A DNA stretch of 45,901 nucleotides from contig NZ_MUIZ01000008.1 of the NCBI RefSeq assembly GCF_002154895.1, positions 1 to 45,901 on the forward strand, read 5' to 3'. This document shows positions 30,709-38,820 of the stretch, in pieces. Made by a program: the position numbers and the translations under genes. Source of the stretch: Lactococcus petauri (GTDB taxonomy: Bacteria; Bacillota; Bacilli; Lactobacillales; Streptococcaceae). A model generated the notes under the pieces. It ran no database searches and was not told the origin of the DNA. It saw only the letters and a program-made list of their open reading frames with translations. The stretch's first letter is position 1; each line of letters begins with the position of its first letter.

Positions 30709-33402
30709 TTAATATTGATCTTGTAAGAGTGTTTTAAGCTCTGAAATACTTGGCTGGCGTGGATTTCCAGGTGTGCATTGATCATCATAAACAAGGTTTG
30801 CAAGCTTATCGAGTTCACGCTCCAAGTGGTTTTTATCAACACCATTTCCTGATAGAGTGACATCGATATCGATGCTGTCCGTCAATTTTTTAATTTCCTT
30901 AATAAGTTTGTCTACGAGTTCCGCATCATCTTTACCTGTAAGACCAATATAACGCGCAATTTCAGCGTAATCTTCTTGGGCACGGTAAATCTCATAACGT
31001 GGGTATGGTGTACGTTTAACGTTTCCTGTTACAGCGTTAAATTTAATGACGTGAGGCATAGCGATAGCGATAGCTAAACCATGTGGTAATTCAAACTCAC
31101 CACCCACTTTGTGGGCTAGGGAGTGATTAATACCGAGAAATGCATTGGCAAAGGCCATACCAGCTAAGGTTGCTGCATTGTGCATATTGGCGCGTGCGAC
31201 TTGTCCTTCTTTAGAAGGCTTTGATGGGTCGTAGTGATATGAGGTTGTCAAATTATCAAAGATTAACTTAATGGCACGAAGTGATAATGGTTTAGTATAA
31301 TCCGAAGCCATGACTGAAACATAGGATTCAAGCGCGTGACTGAGGGCATCAATACCTGACCAAGCCACAGTACGTTTTGGCACGGTCATAACAAATTCAG
31401 GGTCAACAATAGCTACTTGAGGTGTAAGTTGATAATCAGCTAAAGGATATTTAACATGGGTTTCATCATCGGTGATAACAGCAAAGGGCGTTACTTCAGA
31501 ACCTGTACCAGAAGTGGTCGGAATACATACCAATTGCGTTTGATCTTGATGCGGGAATTTGACGATACGTTTACGAATATCGATGAATTTTTGCGCCAAC
31601 TGCTCAAAGAGAGCTTTTAGTGCAACGTCATCATTGATGTCAACCTCTCCACGAACAGAGTATTCATAAATCAAGCGGCCAATTTTTGCTGCATCAAGTG
31701 GAGAACCACCGCCGAGTGCGATAACTGTGTCAGGTTTAAAATCAGCCATTTGTCGAGCAATTTCAATCGCTTGTGAAAGTGTTGGGTCAGGTTTTACAGA
31801 ACCATATATTGAAGTTTGAACTTGTGTTTCACGAACGGCCAATTGCTCAAGCATGTGGTCGACAAAGCCAAATTGCAACATGCCGTGGTCTGTGACGACA
31901 AAAGCACGCTCGATATTAGGCATTTCTTGTAGGTAAGAAATAGAGTTGTTTTCGTAGTAAATTTCTTTTGGCAGACGAACCCATTGTGGGCGATTACGAC
32001 GACGTGCCACTGTTTTGATATTCAATAGATCATATGTACTCAAATTGTGTGAGATTGAATTTTTCCCCCATGAACCAGTTCCTAAAGTCAGCGATGGACG
32101 CATTGCATCAGTATAGATATCACCAACGCCTCCAATAGAATCTGGTTGATTAACTAAGATACGTGCAGCACCAATAGCATCAGCATATTCTTTCACAAAA
32201 GGATCGTCTTGTGCACCTATCTGGATAGCCGCATTATGCCCAGCGCCTTGATAAGCCAAAAGTTTCTGAACGATGGCGGTACCATTTTCGCGTGAGGTAG
32301 ATTTGTAAATTGACAAAAGCGGGCTAAGCTTTTCAGAAGAGAGAGCTTCACCAATGTTTTTTTCTTCCAATTCAAAGAGAAGAACATCTTTTCCTTCAGG
32401 TACTTTTACGCCTGCTTGTTCAGCAATCCATGGGCCAGGACGACCGGCAACCGGACCAGTTACTCCGAAGCCTTCACCGGCACGCTCAACGAAAACAAAT
32501 TTTTCGATGGCTGAATAATCTTCCTTTGGAACATTGTAAGCACCGTGAGCTTGAAGTTTTTCGAGGAATTCATCGTAAATTTCTGCAGCAACTACAGCAG
32601 AGTTTTCGGTAGCGCAAATCATGCCGTTATCAAAACGTTTAGAAAGTAGCAGGTCTTCAACTGCACGATCCACATTTGCAGTAGCATCAACGAAGACGGC
32701 ACCATTACCTGCGCCCACTCCTAGTGAAGGGTTGCCTGACTTGAGTGCTGCATTAACCATTCCGGGTCCACCTGTAGCTAGAATAGAAGCAATACCGTGG
32801 TTTTGGATAAGTGCAGTAGTGTTGTAAAGACTTGGATCTTCAACCCATTGGATAAAGTTCTCGGGTGCCCCAGCTTTTAGGGCAGCTTCGTAGACAATAC
32901 GTGCGGCATGAGAGGAACAATTTTGGGCTTGAGGATGAAAGGCGAATACGATAGCATTTCGTGTTTTTGCTGTTAAAAGTGATTTGAAAATTGTTGTAGA
33001 AGTAGGGTTGGTTGTTGGTACAATTCCTGCAAGCACACCCAAAGGGGCTGCAATTTCTACTGAGCCAGCAACTTTGTTCTCGCTGATTACTCCTACTGTT
33101 TTATCATTTTTAATTGAATTATAAACAGATTCTGAAGCAAAGCGGTTTTTAGTATCCTTATCCTCAACGATTCCTCGCCCTGTTTCATTATGAGCTTCGT
33201 GCGCAAGTTCAAGGGAATGTTCGCTTGCTGCTAAGGCCATTGCTGCGACAATTTTATCTACTTGCACTTGTGTGTAGCCTTCAAATTTTAAAGCGGCTTG
33301 ATGTGCTTTTTTGACAAGACCGTCTGTATATTGCTCTGCTTTTTCCGCAAGTACAGCTTTATCAGCGGTTGTTAGTTCTTTTTTGGTATTCTTGCTTGAC
33401 AT
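30709..33402 (-). CDS. adhE: Bifunctional acetaldehyde-CoA/alcohol dehydrogenase AdhE
   Basis: 897 residues. N-terminal CoA-acylating aldehyde dehydrogenase (about 15-450) with catalytic Cys263 in NGMICATENS; linker; C-terminal iron alcohol dehydrogenase (about 470-890) with GGGSPLDAAK, TTSGTGSEVTPFAVI and metal-site histidines in DALSHALES, GINHSLAHKVG and ELPHGLAIA. Converts acetyl-CoA through acetaldehyde to ethanol and regenerates NAD+, central in mixed-acid fermentation; forms spirosomes in relatives. Ribosome-binding site AAAGGAG. The promoter is surrounded by Rex-like and cre-like sites, so control by NADH/NAD+ and carbon catabolite status is likely. Confidence 0.97.
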   Translation of the reverse strand: MSSKNTKKELTTADKAVLAEKAEQYTDGLVKKAHQAALKFEGYTQVQVDKIVAAMALAASEHSLELAHEAHNETGRGIVEDKDTKNRFASESVYNSIKNDKTVGVISENKVAGSVEIAAPLGVLAGIVPTTNPTSTTIFKSLLTAKTRNAIVFAFHPQAQNCSSHAARIVYEAALKAGAPENFIQWVEDPSLYNTTALIQNHGIASILATGGPGMVNAALKSGNPSLGVGAGNGAVFVDATANVDRAVEDLLLSKRFDNGMICATENSAVVAAEIYDEFLEKLQAHGAYNVPKEDYSAIEKFVFVERAGEGFGVTGPVAGRPGPWIAEQAGVKVPEGKDVLLFELEEKNIGEALSSEKLSPLLSIYKSTSRENGTAIVQKLLAYQGAGHNAAIQIGAQDDPFVKEYADAIGAARILVNQPDSIGGVGDIYTDAMRPSLTLGTGSWGKNSISHNLSTYDLLNIKTVARRRNRPQWVRLPKEIYYENNSISYLQEMPNIERAFVVTDHGMLQFGFVDHMLEQLAVRETQVQTSIYGSVKPDPTLSQAIEIARQMADFKPDTVIALGGGSPLDAAKIGRLIYEYSVRGEVDINDDVALKALFEQLAQKFIDIRKRIVKFPHQDQTQLVCIPTTSGTGSEVTPFAVITDDETHVKYPLADYQLTPQVAIVDPEFVMTVPKRTVAWSGIDALSHALESYVSVMASDYTKPLSLRAIKLIFDNLTTSYHYDPSKPSKEGQVARANMHNAATLAGMAFANAFLGINHSLAHKVGGEFELPHGLAIAIAMPHVIKFNAVTGNVKRTPYPRYEIYRAQEDYAEIARYIGLTGKDDAELVDKLIKEIKKLTDSIDIDVTLSGNGVDKNHLERELDKLANLVYDDQCTPGNPRQPSISELKTLLQDQY

Positions 33403-33417
33403 ATTTAAATTTCTCCT

Positions 33418-33435
33418 TTGTGAAATTTATCACGT
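33418..33435. promoter_or_regulatory. Rex-like operator downstream of the adhE -10
   Basis: TTGTGAAATTTATCACGT contains a palindromic core GTGA-N6-TCAC, close to the Rex consensus TTGTGAANNNNTTCACAA. It lies at the expected transcription start and runs up to the ribosome-binding site, where bound Rex would block transcription. Confidence 0.65.
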
Positions 33436-33439
33436 TATT

Positions 33440-33468
33440 ATTTTAACAAACTTTGAAAGTGCTGTCAA
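33440..33468 (-). promoter_or_regulatory. adhE promoter
   Basis: On the minus strand: TTGACA (33468-33463), 17-base spacer, TAAAAT (33445-33440), with TG one base before (extended -10). Confidence 0.85.
33454..33467. promoter_or_regulatory. cre-like CcpA site overlapping the adhE -35
   Basis: TGAAAGTGCTGTCA matches the cre consensus TGWAANCGNTNWCA except T for C at position 7. It covers the -35 box, where CcpA binding would repress. Confidence 0.55.
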
Positions 33469-33474
33469 ATAATA

Positions 33475-33492
33475 TTGTGTAAAACCACACAA
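33475..33492. promoter_or_regulatory. Second dyad (Rex-like) upstream of the adhE -35
   Basis: Perfect dyad TTGTGT-AAAACC-ACACAA, 18 bp like a Rex site, but with T in place of A at position 6. It lies seven bases upstream of the -35. Confidence 0.5.
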
Positions 33493-33530
33493 ACTTTTTT
33501 TGATAAAATACTATCTGCATTTTAATGATA

Positions 33531-33555
33531 AAAAAACCGCCTTAAGGGCGGTTTT
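33531..33555 (-). terminator. Terminator of the 6-phosphogluconolactonase gene
   Basis: AAAACCGCC / GGCGGTTTT stem with a loop of five; on the minus strand it ends in a T run. Confidence 0.88.
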
Positions 33556-33557
33556 CA

Positions 33558-34598
33558 TTAGAGTGTTGGTAAAATACATGTGCCCTCTGGGCTATAAAAA
33601 TCTTTTTGCTTAAGTGTGAGCATTCCTGTTTTCCTATTACGGCGGAAAAGACTAATATTATCGCTATCTTGATGTGCTACGATAATAAAATCTTCTGTAC
33701 TGTTGAAATTGAAATCGCGGGGCGTTTCCCCTTCAGTTTTTACAATATCTTCTAAAGTTATCTTTGTCCCTAAGGGGCTAACACTGTAGATGGCGATAGA
33801 ATTATGTCCACGATTTGAAGCATAAAGAAATGCACCATCGGAAGAAAGACGGAGAGCAGATGCGCTCTTTGTGCCTTCAAAATCTACTGGAAGAGTACTG
33901 ATTGTTTCCAGTGCAGCAAAGCGTCCTTTTTCTTCATTATAGCTGAGAACAGTTACAGTAGAAGAAAACTCACCAATAGCATAAGCAATCTTACCATTGG
34001 GATGGAAAGTAAGATGACGTACTCCAGTACCTGCAGGCATACGATAGAGGCTTACAAGAGAGAGCTTGCCTTCTTCACCAACAACATCGTAAACTGTAAT
34101 CTCATCTGTACCCAAATCACAAGTAACTAAGCGTCCGTCAGGTGTAAGATCTGTGTAATGCACGTGAGGGCGTTCTTGGCCAGGGTGTACTTTTGATCCC
34201 TCGCCTTCATGTTTTACAGTGTCTGTTAAGGTAAGCGACCCATCTTTTTGAATTTTGTAGACACGGATTTCCCCTAAGTGATAATTGGCACCGTAAACAA
34301 AACCACGTTTATTATCAACAGCTACATAGCACAGAGGTGCGCCAACACTAGTAACATAGTTGAGAAGCTCTGTTTTACCTCTTTTATAGCTGAGAGCAGC
34401 AATACCGCCACCATTTTCATCTGCAGCACAAGTGTAAAGGTGCTGTTTTGTTTTGTCCAAAGCAAAATAAGTAGCATTTTGAACATGAGCAACTTCAGTT
34501 AGATTAGAAAGTTCTTCCTTTGCAATATCTAGGTCAAAACTATAAATCCCCTTTGATTCACGCTTAGTGTAACCGCCAACTAGAATTTTTTCACGCAT
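33558..34598 (-). CDS. pgl: 6-phosphogluconolactonase-type beta-propeller (lactonase family)
   Basis: 346 residues of repeated beta-propeller blades (YFALDKTKQHLYTCA, CYVAVDNKRGFVYGANY, VTCDLGTDEITVYDV, GVRHLTFHPNGKIAYAIGE, LRLSSDGAFLYASNRGHNSI, PRDFNFNSTEDFIIVAHQ). This is the lactonase family (YkgB/YbhE-like), which hydrolyses 6-phosphogluconolactone in the oxidative pentose phosphate pathway. Ribosome-binding site AGGAG. Single gene with its own terminator; the same family includes proteins of other activity, so the reaction is probable, not certain. Confidence 0.85.
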   Translation of the reverse strand: MREKILVGGYTKRESKGIYSFDLDIAKEELSNLTEVAHVQNATYFALDKTKQHLYTCAADENGGGIAALSYKRGKTELLNYVTSVGAPLCYVAVDNKRGFVYGANYHLGEIRVYKIQKDGSLTLTDTVKHEGEGSKVHPGQERPHVHYTDLTPDGRLVTCDLGTDEITVYDVVGEEGKLSLVSLYRMPAGTGVRHLTFHPNGKIAYAIGEFSSTVTVLSYNEEKGRFAALETISTLPVDFEGTKSASALRLSSDGAFLYASNRGHNSIAIYSVSPLGTKITLEDIVKTEGETPRDFNFNSTEDFIIVAHQDSDNISLFRRNRKTGMLTLKQKDFYSPEGTCILPTL

Positions 34599-34721
34599 AT
34601 CTTGGCTCCTTTAACATTTAATATTCGTATAATTATTTTATCATAAATGAGCGTTTTCAGGAAACTAAATCTCTTGGAATTTGCGAAGACAGGACAGCCA
34701 ACAAAATGACACAACAAGCTC

Positions 34722-34750
34722 TTGCAATAAGGGAGTGTTTAGTGTATAAT
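34722..34750 (+). promoter_or_regulatory. rpsB promoter
   Basis: TTGCAA (34722-34727), 17-base spacer, TATAAT (34745-34750) preceded by TG. Confidence 0.8.
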
Positions 34751-34756
34751 AGTACT

Positions 34757-34870
34757 GTTGTCTATGGGCAATAATTTCACATTTTGACTTGACAGTGTCG
34801 TAGTGCACTTGTGTAGCGGCATTGGCTGACAGTTAAAAGAGGAAAAACTATTTTAAAAGGAGACATTAAT
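34757..34870 (+). promoter_or_regulatory. Long 5' leader of rpsB, possible S2 autoregulatory RNA
   Basis: About 115 bases of leader with several potential short stems, including CTGAC/GTCAG-type pairings around TTGACAGTGTCG and GGCTGACAG, precede the strong AAGGAG ribosome-binding site. Leaders of rpsB bind S2 in several bacteria. I see the length and stems but cannot confirm the fold. Confidence 0.45.
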
Positions 34871-35644
34871 ATGTCAGTTATTTCAATGAAACAACTTCTT
34901 GAAGCTGGTGTTCACTTCGGTCACCAAACTCGTCGTTGGAACCCAAAAATGAAACCATACATCTTCACAGAACGTAATGGTATCCACGTTATCGACCTTC
35001 AAAAAACAGTTAAACTTGTTGACGATGCTTACAACTATGTACGTAACGCTTCATCTGAAGGTGCTGTAGTACTTTTTGTTGGTACTAAAAAACAAGCTTC
35101 AGAAGCTGTTAAAGAAGAAGCACTTCGTGCTGGTCAATACTATGTAAACCACCGTTGGCTTGGTGGTATGCTCACTAACTGGAATACTATCCAAAAACGT
35201 GTAGCACGCCTTAAATCAATCAACAAAATGGAAGAAGACGGAACTTTCGAAGTATTGCCTAAGAAAGAAGTTGTTCTTTTGAACAAAGAACGCGAACGTC
35301 TTGAAAAATTCATCGGTGGTATCGCTGACATGCCTCGCATCCCAGATGTGATGTACGTTGTTGACCCACACAATGAACAAATCGCTATCCAAGAAGCTCA
35401 AAAATTGGGAATCCCAGTTGTAGCAATGGTTGATACAAATGCTGACCCAGATCCAATCGACGTTATTATCCCAGCAAACGATGATGCTATCCGTGCAGTT
35501 AAATTGATCACTGCTAAAATGGCTGACGCTATCATCGAAGGTCGTCAAGGCGAAGATTCAGTAGAAGCTGAACTTGCGGTTAAAGATACTGCTGCTTCAG
35601 AAGAATCACTTGAAGAACTTGCTGAAATCGTTGAAGGCAAATAA
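34871..35644 (+). CDS. rpsB: 30S ribosomal protein S2
   Basis: 257 residues. Conserved start [27 protein letters not shown] (first part shown by [20 protein letters not shown]), [12 protein letters not shown] and [19 protein letters not shown]. Component of the small subunit. Codon use is highly biased, as expected for high expression. Forms an operon with tsf, separated by an intercistronic terminator. Confidence 0.98.
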   Translation: MSVISMKQLLEAGVHFGHQTRRWNPKMKPYIFTERNGIHVIDLQKTVKLVDDAYNYVRNASSEGAVVLFVGTKKQASEAVKEEALRAGQYYVNHRWLGGMLTNWNTIQKRVARLKSINKMEEDGTFEVLPKKEVVLLNKERERLEKFIGGIADMPRIPDVMYVVDPHNEQIAIQEAQKLGIPVVAMVDTNADPDPIDVIIPANDDAIRAVKLITAKMADAIIEGRQGEDSVEAELAVKDTAASEESLEELAEIVEGK

Positions 35645-35659
35645 TTTGTAATGAATAAT

Positions 35660-35692
35660 ACAGGCGAGGCCCTACGCCTCCCTGTTTTTTTA
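35660..35692 (+). terminator. Intercistronic attenuator between rpsB and tsf
   Basis: Stem ACAGG-C-GAGGC pairing with GCCTC-CCTGT (one bulged base) followed by seven T. No clear tsf promoter follows before its ribosome-binding site, so the stem probably lets part of the transcripts through and sets the S2:EF-Ts ratio. Confidence 0.85.
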
Positions 35693-35720
35693 TAAAATAT
35701 AATAATAGGAGAATTATACA

Positions 35721-36749
35721 ATGGCAGTAACAGCAGCTCAAGTAAAAGAATTGCGTGAAAAAACTGGTGCAGGTATCATGGATGCTAAACGTGCACTTGT
35801 TGAAACTGATGGAAATATGGAAGCAGCCGCTGAGCTCCTTCGTGAAAAAGGTATTGCGAAAGCTGAGAAAAAAGCTGACCGTATCGCCGCTGAAGGTTTG
35901 ACAGGTATCGCTGTAAATGGTAATACTGCAGCACTTATCGAATTGAACTCAGAAACAGACTTCGTTGCTAAAAATGAACAATTCGTTGCTATCGTTAAAG
36001 AAACAGCTGAACTTATTGCAGAGAAAAAACCTGCAACTAATGAAGAAGCTTTGGCTTTGACAACTGCAGAAGGTATCAGCCTTGAAGATTCTTACACACA
36101 AGCTACAGCGACAATTGGTGAAAAAATTTCATTCCGTCGTTTCCAACTTATCGAAAAAACAGATGCGCAAACCTTTGGTGTTTACCAACACAACCAAGGT
36201 CGTATCGGTGTAGTTACAGTTGTTGAAGGTGGAGATGCTGAGCTGGCTAAAGCAGTTGCAATGCATATCGCTGCGATGAACCCAACTGTTCTCTCTTACA
36301 AAGAGTTGGATGCTGAGTTTGTTCATGATGAGTTAGCTAAATTAAACCACACAATCGATGAAGATAACGAAAGCCGCAAATTGGTAAACAAACCAATGCT
36401 TCCACATCTTGCCTACGGATCACGTAGCCAATTGACTGAAGAAGTTCTTGCAAATGCTGAAGCAGAAATGAAAGAAGAACTTTTGGCTGAAGGTAAACCA
36501 GAAGCGATCTTGGGTAAAATCATCCCTGGTAAAGTTGCAAAATTCATCATTGATAACACTAAAGTCGACCAAGCCTACACACTTCTTGGACAACTTTATG
36601 TTATGGATGACAGCAAAACAGTAGAAGCTTTCCTTGAGTCTAAAGGGGCTAAAGTTGTAGCATTCACACGTTACGAAGTGGGTGAAGGTATCGAGAAAGC
36701 AGAAAATAACTTCGCGGCTGAAGTTGCTGAAGCAGCAGGTCTTGCTTAA
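35721..36749 (+). CDS. tsf: Elongation factor Ts
   Basis: 342 residues. N-terminal UBA-like domain ([20 protein letters not shown]) and the core with [15 protein letters not shown], which contacts EF-Tu; C-terminal dimerisation region. Recycles EF-Tu-GDP. Ribosome-binding site AGGAG. Follows rpsB through a leaky terminator. Confidence 0.98.
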   Translation: MAVTAAQVKELREKTGAGIMDAKRALVETDGNMEAAAELLREKGIAKAEKKADRIAAEGLTGIAVNGNTAALIELNSETDFVAKNEQFVAIVKETAELIAEKKPATNEEALALTTAEGISLEDSYTQATATIGEKISFRRFQLIEKTDAQTFGVYQHNQGRIGVVTVVEGGDAELAKAVAMHIAAMNPTVLSYKELDAEFVHDELAKLNHTIDEDNESRKLVNKPMLPHLAYGSRSQLTEEVLANAEAEMKEELLAEGKPEAILGKIIPGKVAKFIIDNTKVDQAYTLLGQLYVMDDSKTVEAFLESKGAKVVAFTRYEVGEGIEKAENNFAAEVAEAAGLA

Positions 36750-36756
36750 TTATAAA

Positions 36757-36786
36757 AAAAACAGTTCATTAGAGCTGTTTTTTTTA
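36757..36786 (+). terminator. Terminator after tsf
   Basis: AAACAG / CTGTTT stem with loop of about eleven, eight T at the end. Confidence 0.8.
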
Positions 36787-36883
36787 TGACTATTTGTGTG
36801 AAGCGCTTCTTTTTCATGGTTTTAAACTTATAGTGTGTGTAATCTAAAAAATGTAGAAAAGTGATGTAAAATCAAATATAATG

Positions 36884-36892
36884 TGCTATAAT
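36884..36892 (+). promoter_or_regulatory. ezrA promoter (-10)
   Basis: Extended -10 TGC-TATAAT; the start codon is 73 bases further on, with a normal ribosome-binding site (TTTGGAGAG), so this mRNA has a leader. Confidence 0.6.
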
Positions 36893-36964
36893 AAAGAGTG
36901 AAACTTTGTATTTAAAAATAAGTTTAAATAAAAAGATAAAATTACCTAAAGTTTTGGAGAGAAG

Positions 36965-38695
36965 ATGTCAAGTACAATAATTATTCTTTTGGGCGTTCTC
37001 ATAGTGATTGTCGTTGGATTCTATGTATTTTCAATGGTAATGCGTAAGAAAACAGAAAATCGTATTCTTGAGTTGGAAGAGCGCAAAGAGCTGCTTTTTG
37101 ATTTACCTGTGCAAGAAGAATTAGATGCCGTCAAGAAGATGCATCTCGTTGGACAGTCACAGACCATTTTCCGTGAGTGGAACCAAAAATGGATTGATTT
37201 GTCATCAGATTCATTTGCTGATTTAGAAAACCATATTTTTGAAGCTGAGCAATTGAATGACTCCTTCCATTTTTTCCGTGCACGTGAGTCTGCTGATGAT
37301 AGCGAAGCACAAATCGAAGTTATGGAATCTGAAGTCGAAGCGATTCGTGCAGGTGTTGCAGAGTTGGTCGAACAAGAAAAACGTAATTCGACAAAAATTC
37401 AAGAATCTCTTGACCTTTATGAAACACTCCGCGATGAAATCACTGACAATCAAGAAAAATATGGTACAGTTATTGACGAAATTAACCGTCACTTAGCAAA
37501 CATAGAAACAGAATTTTCACAGTTTGTTACGCTTAACTCAACAGGGGATCCGATTGAAGCAGCCGAAGTGTTAGAAACTGCGGAAGAACATACAATTGCT
37601 TTGCGTGCAATTACAGAGCAAATCCCAGACTTGCTTGTTGTTGTCGATAAAGAGTTGCCAAAACAAATTGAAGAGTTAGAAGAAACAGTTCATAAGTTCG
37701 AAGAGGAAGATTACGTACTTCCTGCAAGTGTTAACCTTGAGAATGAAATGAAAGCTATCCAAGATGATTTGGAGGAAGCTAAAGCCCTTCTTGACAGTTT
37801 TGAACTTGAAGCAACGGAAGCCCGTATTTCTTCAATTAATGACCGTATTAACGGTATTTATGACATTTTTGAGCGTGAATATAAAGCACGTCGTAGCGTA
37901 GAAAAACGCGTCAATATTCTCCGAAGCTATATCGAACACACACGTGCAAACAACAAAAACCTCTTGTTAGAAATCGACCACACGATGCAGTCATATTTGC
38001 TGTCTGACAATGAAAAAGCAGCTGTACGTAGCTACTCTGAACATCTTGATATCCTCGAAGGGGAAGTTGACAGTGTGCTTGAAGCAGTTAAAGAAAAACA
38101 AAAACCTTACTCTGCTTTAGGTGGAAATGTAAATTCAATCATTGAAGCTTTGGAAGATATCGAAAAGAATCAAATTAGTATTAGTGAAGGACTTGCTAAC
38201 TTACGTGAGCAAGAAAAAGTTGCACAAGAAGCTGCTGATCGCTTTGACTCAGAATTGCGCATCATCAAGCGTTATGTGGAAAAACGTAACCTTCCAGGTT
38301 TACCGAAAGATTATTTAGATCTCTTCTTTGCGACAAGTGAGCGCTTAGAAGCCCTCTTTAAAGAATTAGGTAAAGTACGTATTAATATTGATGTAGTGAA
38401 CCATCAACTTGACACATCTACTCAAGATATGGAAGCCTTGAAAGATGCAACAGATGATTTAGTAGATCATGCCGTTCTTGCAGAACAGTTGATGCAATAT
38501 GCTAATCGTTATAAAGCAAGTGATGAACGTATTGCTGGAGCCATTGCTCGAAGCTTACAACTCTTTGATCGTGCGCGCAACTATGATGGAGCTTTTAACG
38601 AAATTTCAAACGCTCTAGAAATGGTTGAACCAGGAGCAGCAGAACGTATTGCAAATGTATACAATAATCACAAAGAAAAACCAGATTATCGTTAA
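36965..38695 (+). CDS. ezrA: Septation ring formation regulator EzrA
   Basis: 576 residues. One N-terminal membrane helix (about 4-24), then a cytoplasmic array of spectrin-like three-helix repeats rich in Glu and Leu over the rest of the protein. Includes the conserved YRARR-like segment ([12 protein letters not shown] near 310). Length fits EzrA (560-575). It interacts with FtsZ and division proteins at midcell and prevents extra Z rings. Single gene between two terminators. Confidence 0.95.
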   Translation: MSSTIIILLGVLIVIVVGFYVFSMVMRKKTENRILELEERKELLFDLPVQEELDAVKKMHLVGQSQTIFREWNQKWIDLSSDSFADLENHIFEAEQLNDSFHFFRARESADDSEAQIEVMESEVEAIRAGVAELVEQEKRNSTKIQESLDLYETLRDEITDNQEKYGTVIDEINRHLANIETEFSQFVTLNSTGDPIEAAEVLETAEEHTIALRAITEQIPDLLVVVDKELPKQIEELEETVHKFEEEDYVLPASVNLENEMKAIQDDLEEAKALLDSFELEATEARISSINDRINGIYDIFEREYKARRSVEKRVNILRSYIEHTRANNKNLLLEIDHTMQSYLLSDNEKAAVRSYSEHLDILEGEVDSVLEAVKEKQKPYSALGGNVNSIIEALEDIEKNQISISEGLANLREQEKVAQEAADRFDSELRIIKRYVEKRNLPGLPKDYLDLFFATSERLEALFKELGKVRINIDVVNHQLDTSTQDMEALKDATDDLVDHAVLAEQLMQYANRYKASDERIAGAIARSLQLFDRARNYDGAFNEISNALEMVEPGAAERIANVYNNHKEKPDYR

Positions 38696-38726
38696 TAAAA
38701 AGACGTAAGTAAACTTACGTCTTTTT
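38696..38726 (+). terminator. Terminator after ezrA
   Basis: 14-bp perfect stem (AAAAAGACGTAAGT with ACTTACGTCTTTTT) with a two-base loop; directly at the stop codon. Confidence 0.92.
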
Positions 38727-38745
38727 ATTTTATATCATTTTAAAA

Positions 38746-38785
38746 TGTCCTTTTCCAACAAGCTCAAGTCTCGAATAAAAGGACA
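38746..38785. repeat. Inverted repeat upstream of the yqeH promoter
   Basis: TGTCCTTTT (38746-38754) and AAAAGGACA (38777-38785) are perfect 9-bp inverted arms, 22 bases apart. The right arm ends 20 bases before the start of the extended -10. Candidate operator or remnant of a stem. Confidence 0.5.
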
Positions 38786-38805
38786 AATGGTTATTGTATG
38801 AAATA

Positions 38806-38820
38806 TGTTATAATAGGCCT
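38806..38820 (+). promoter_or_regulatory. Extended -10 promoter giving a leaderless yqeH operon mRNA
   Basis: TGT-TATAAT (38806-38814), six bases (AGGCCT), then ATG at 38821. The AGG is too near to serve as ribosome-binding site. Confidence 0.8.

Noticed and set aside
38794-38820. Longer N-terminus of YqeH (nine extra codons).
   Set aside because: The extra codons run through the TATAAT box; family proteins start at MNET-like residues before the zinc finger.
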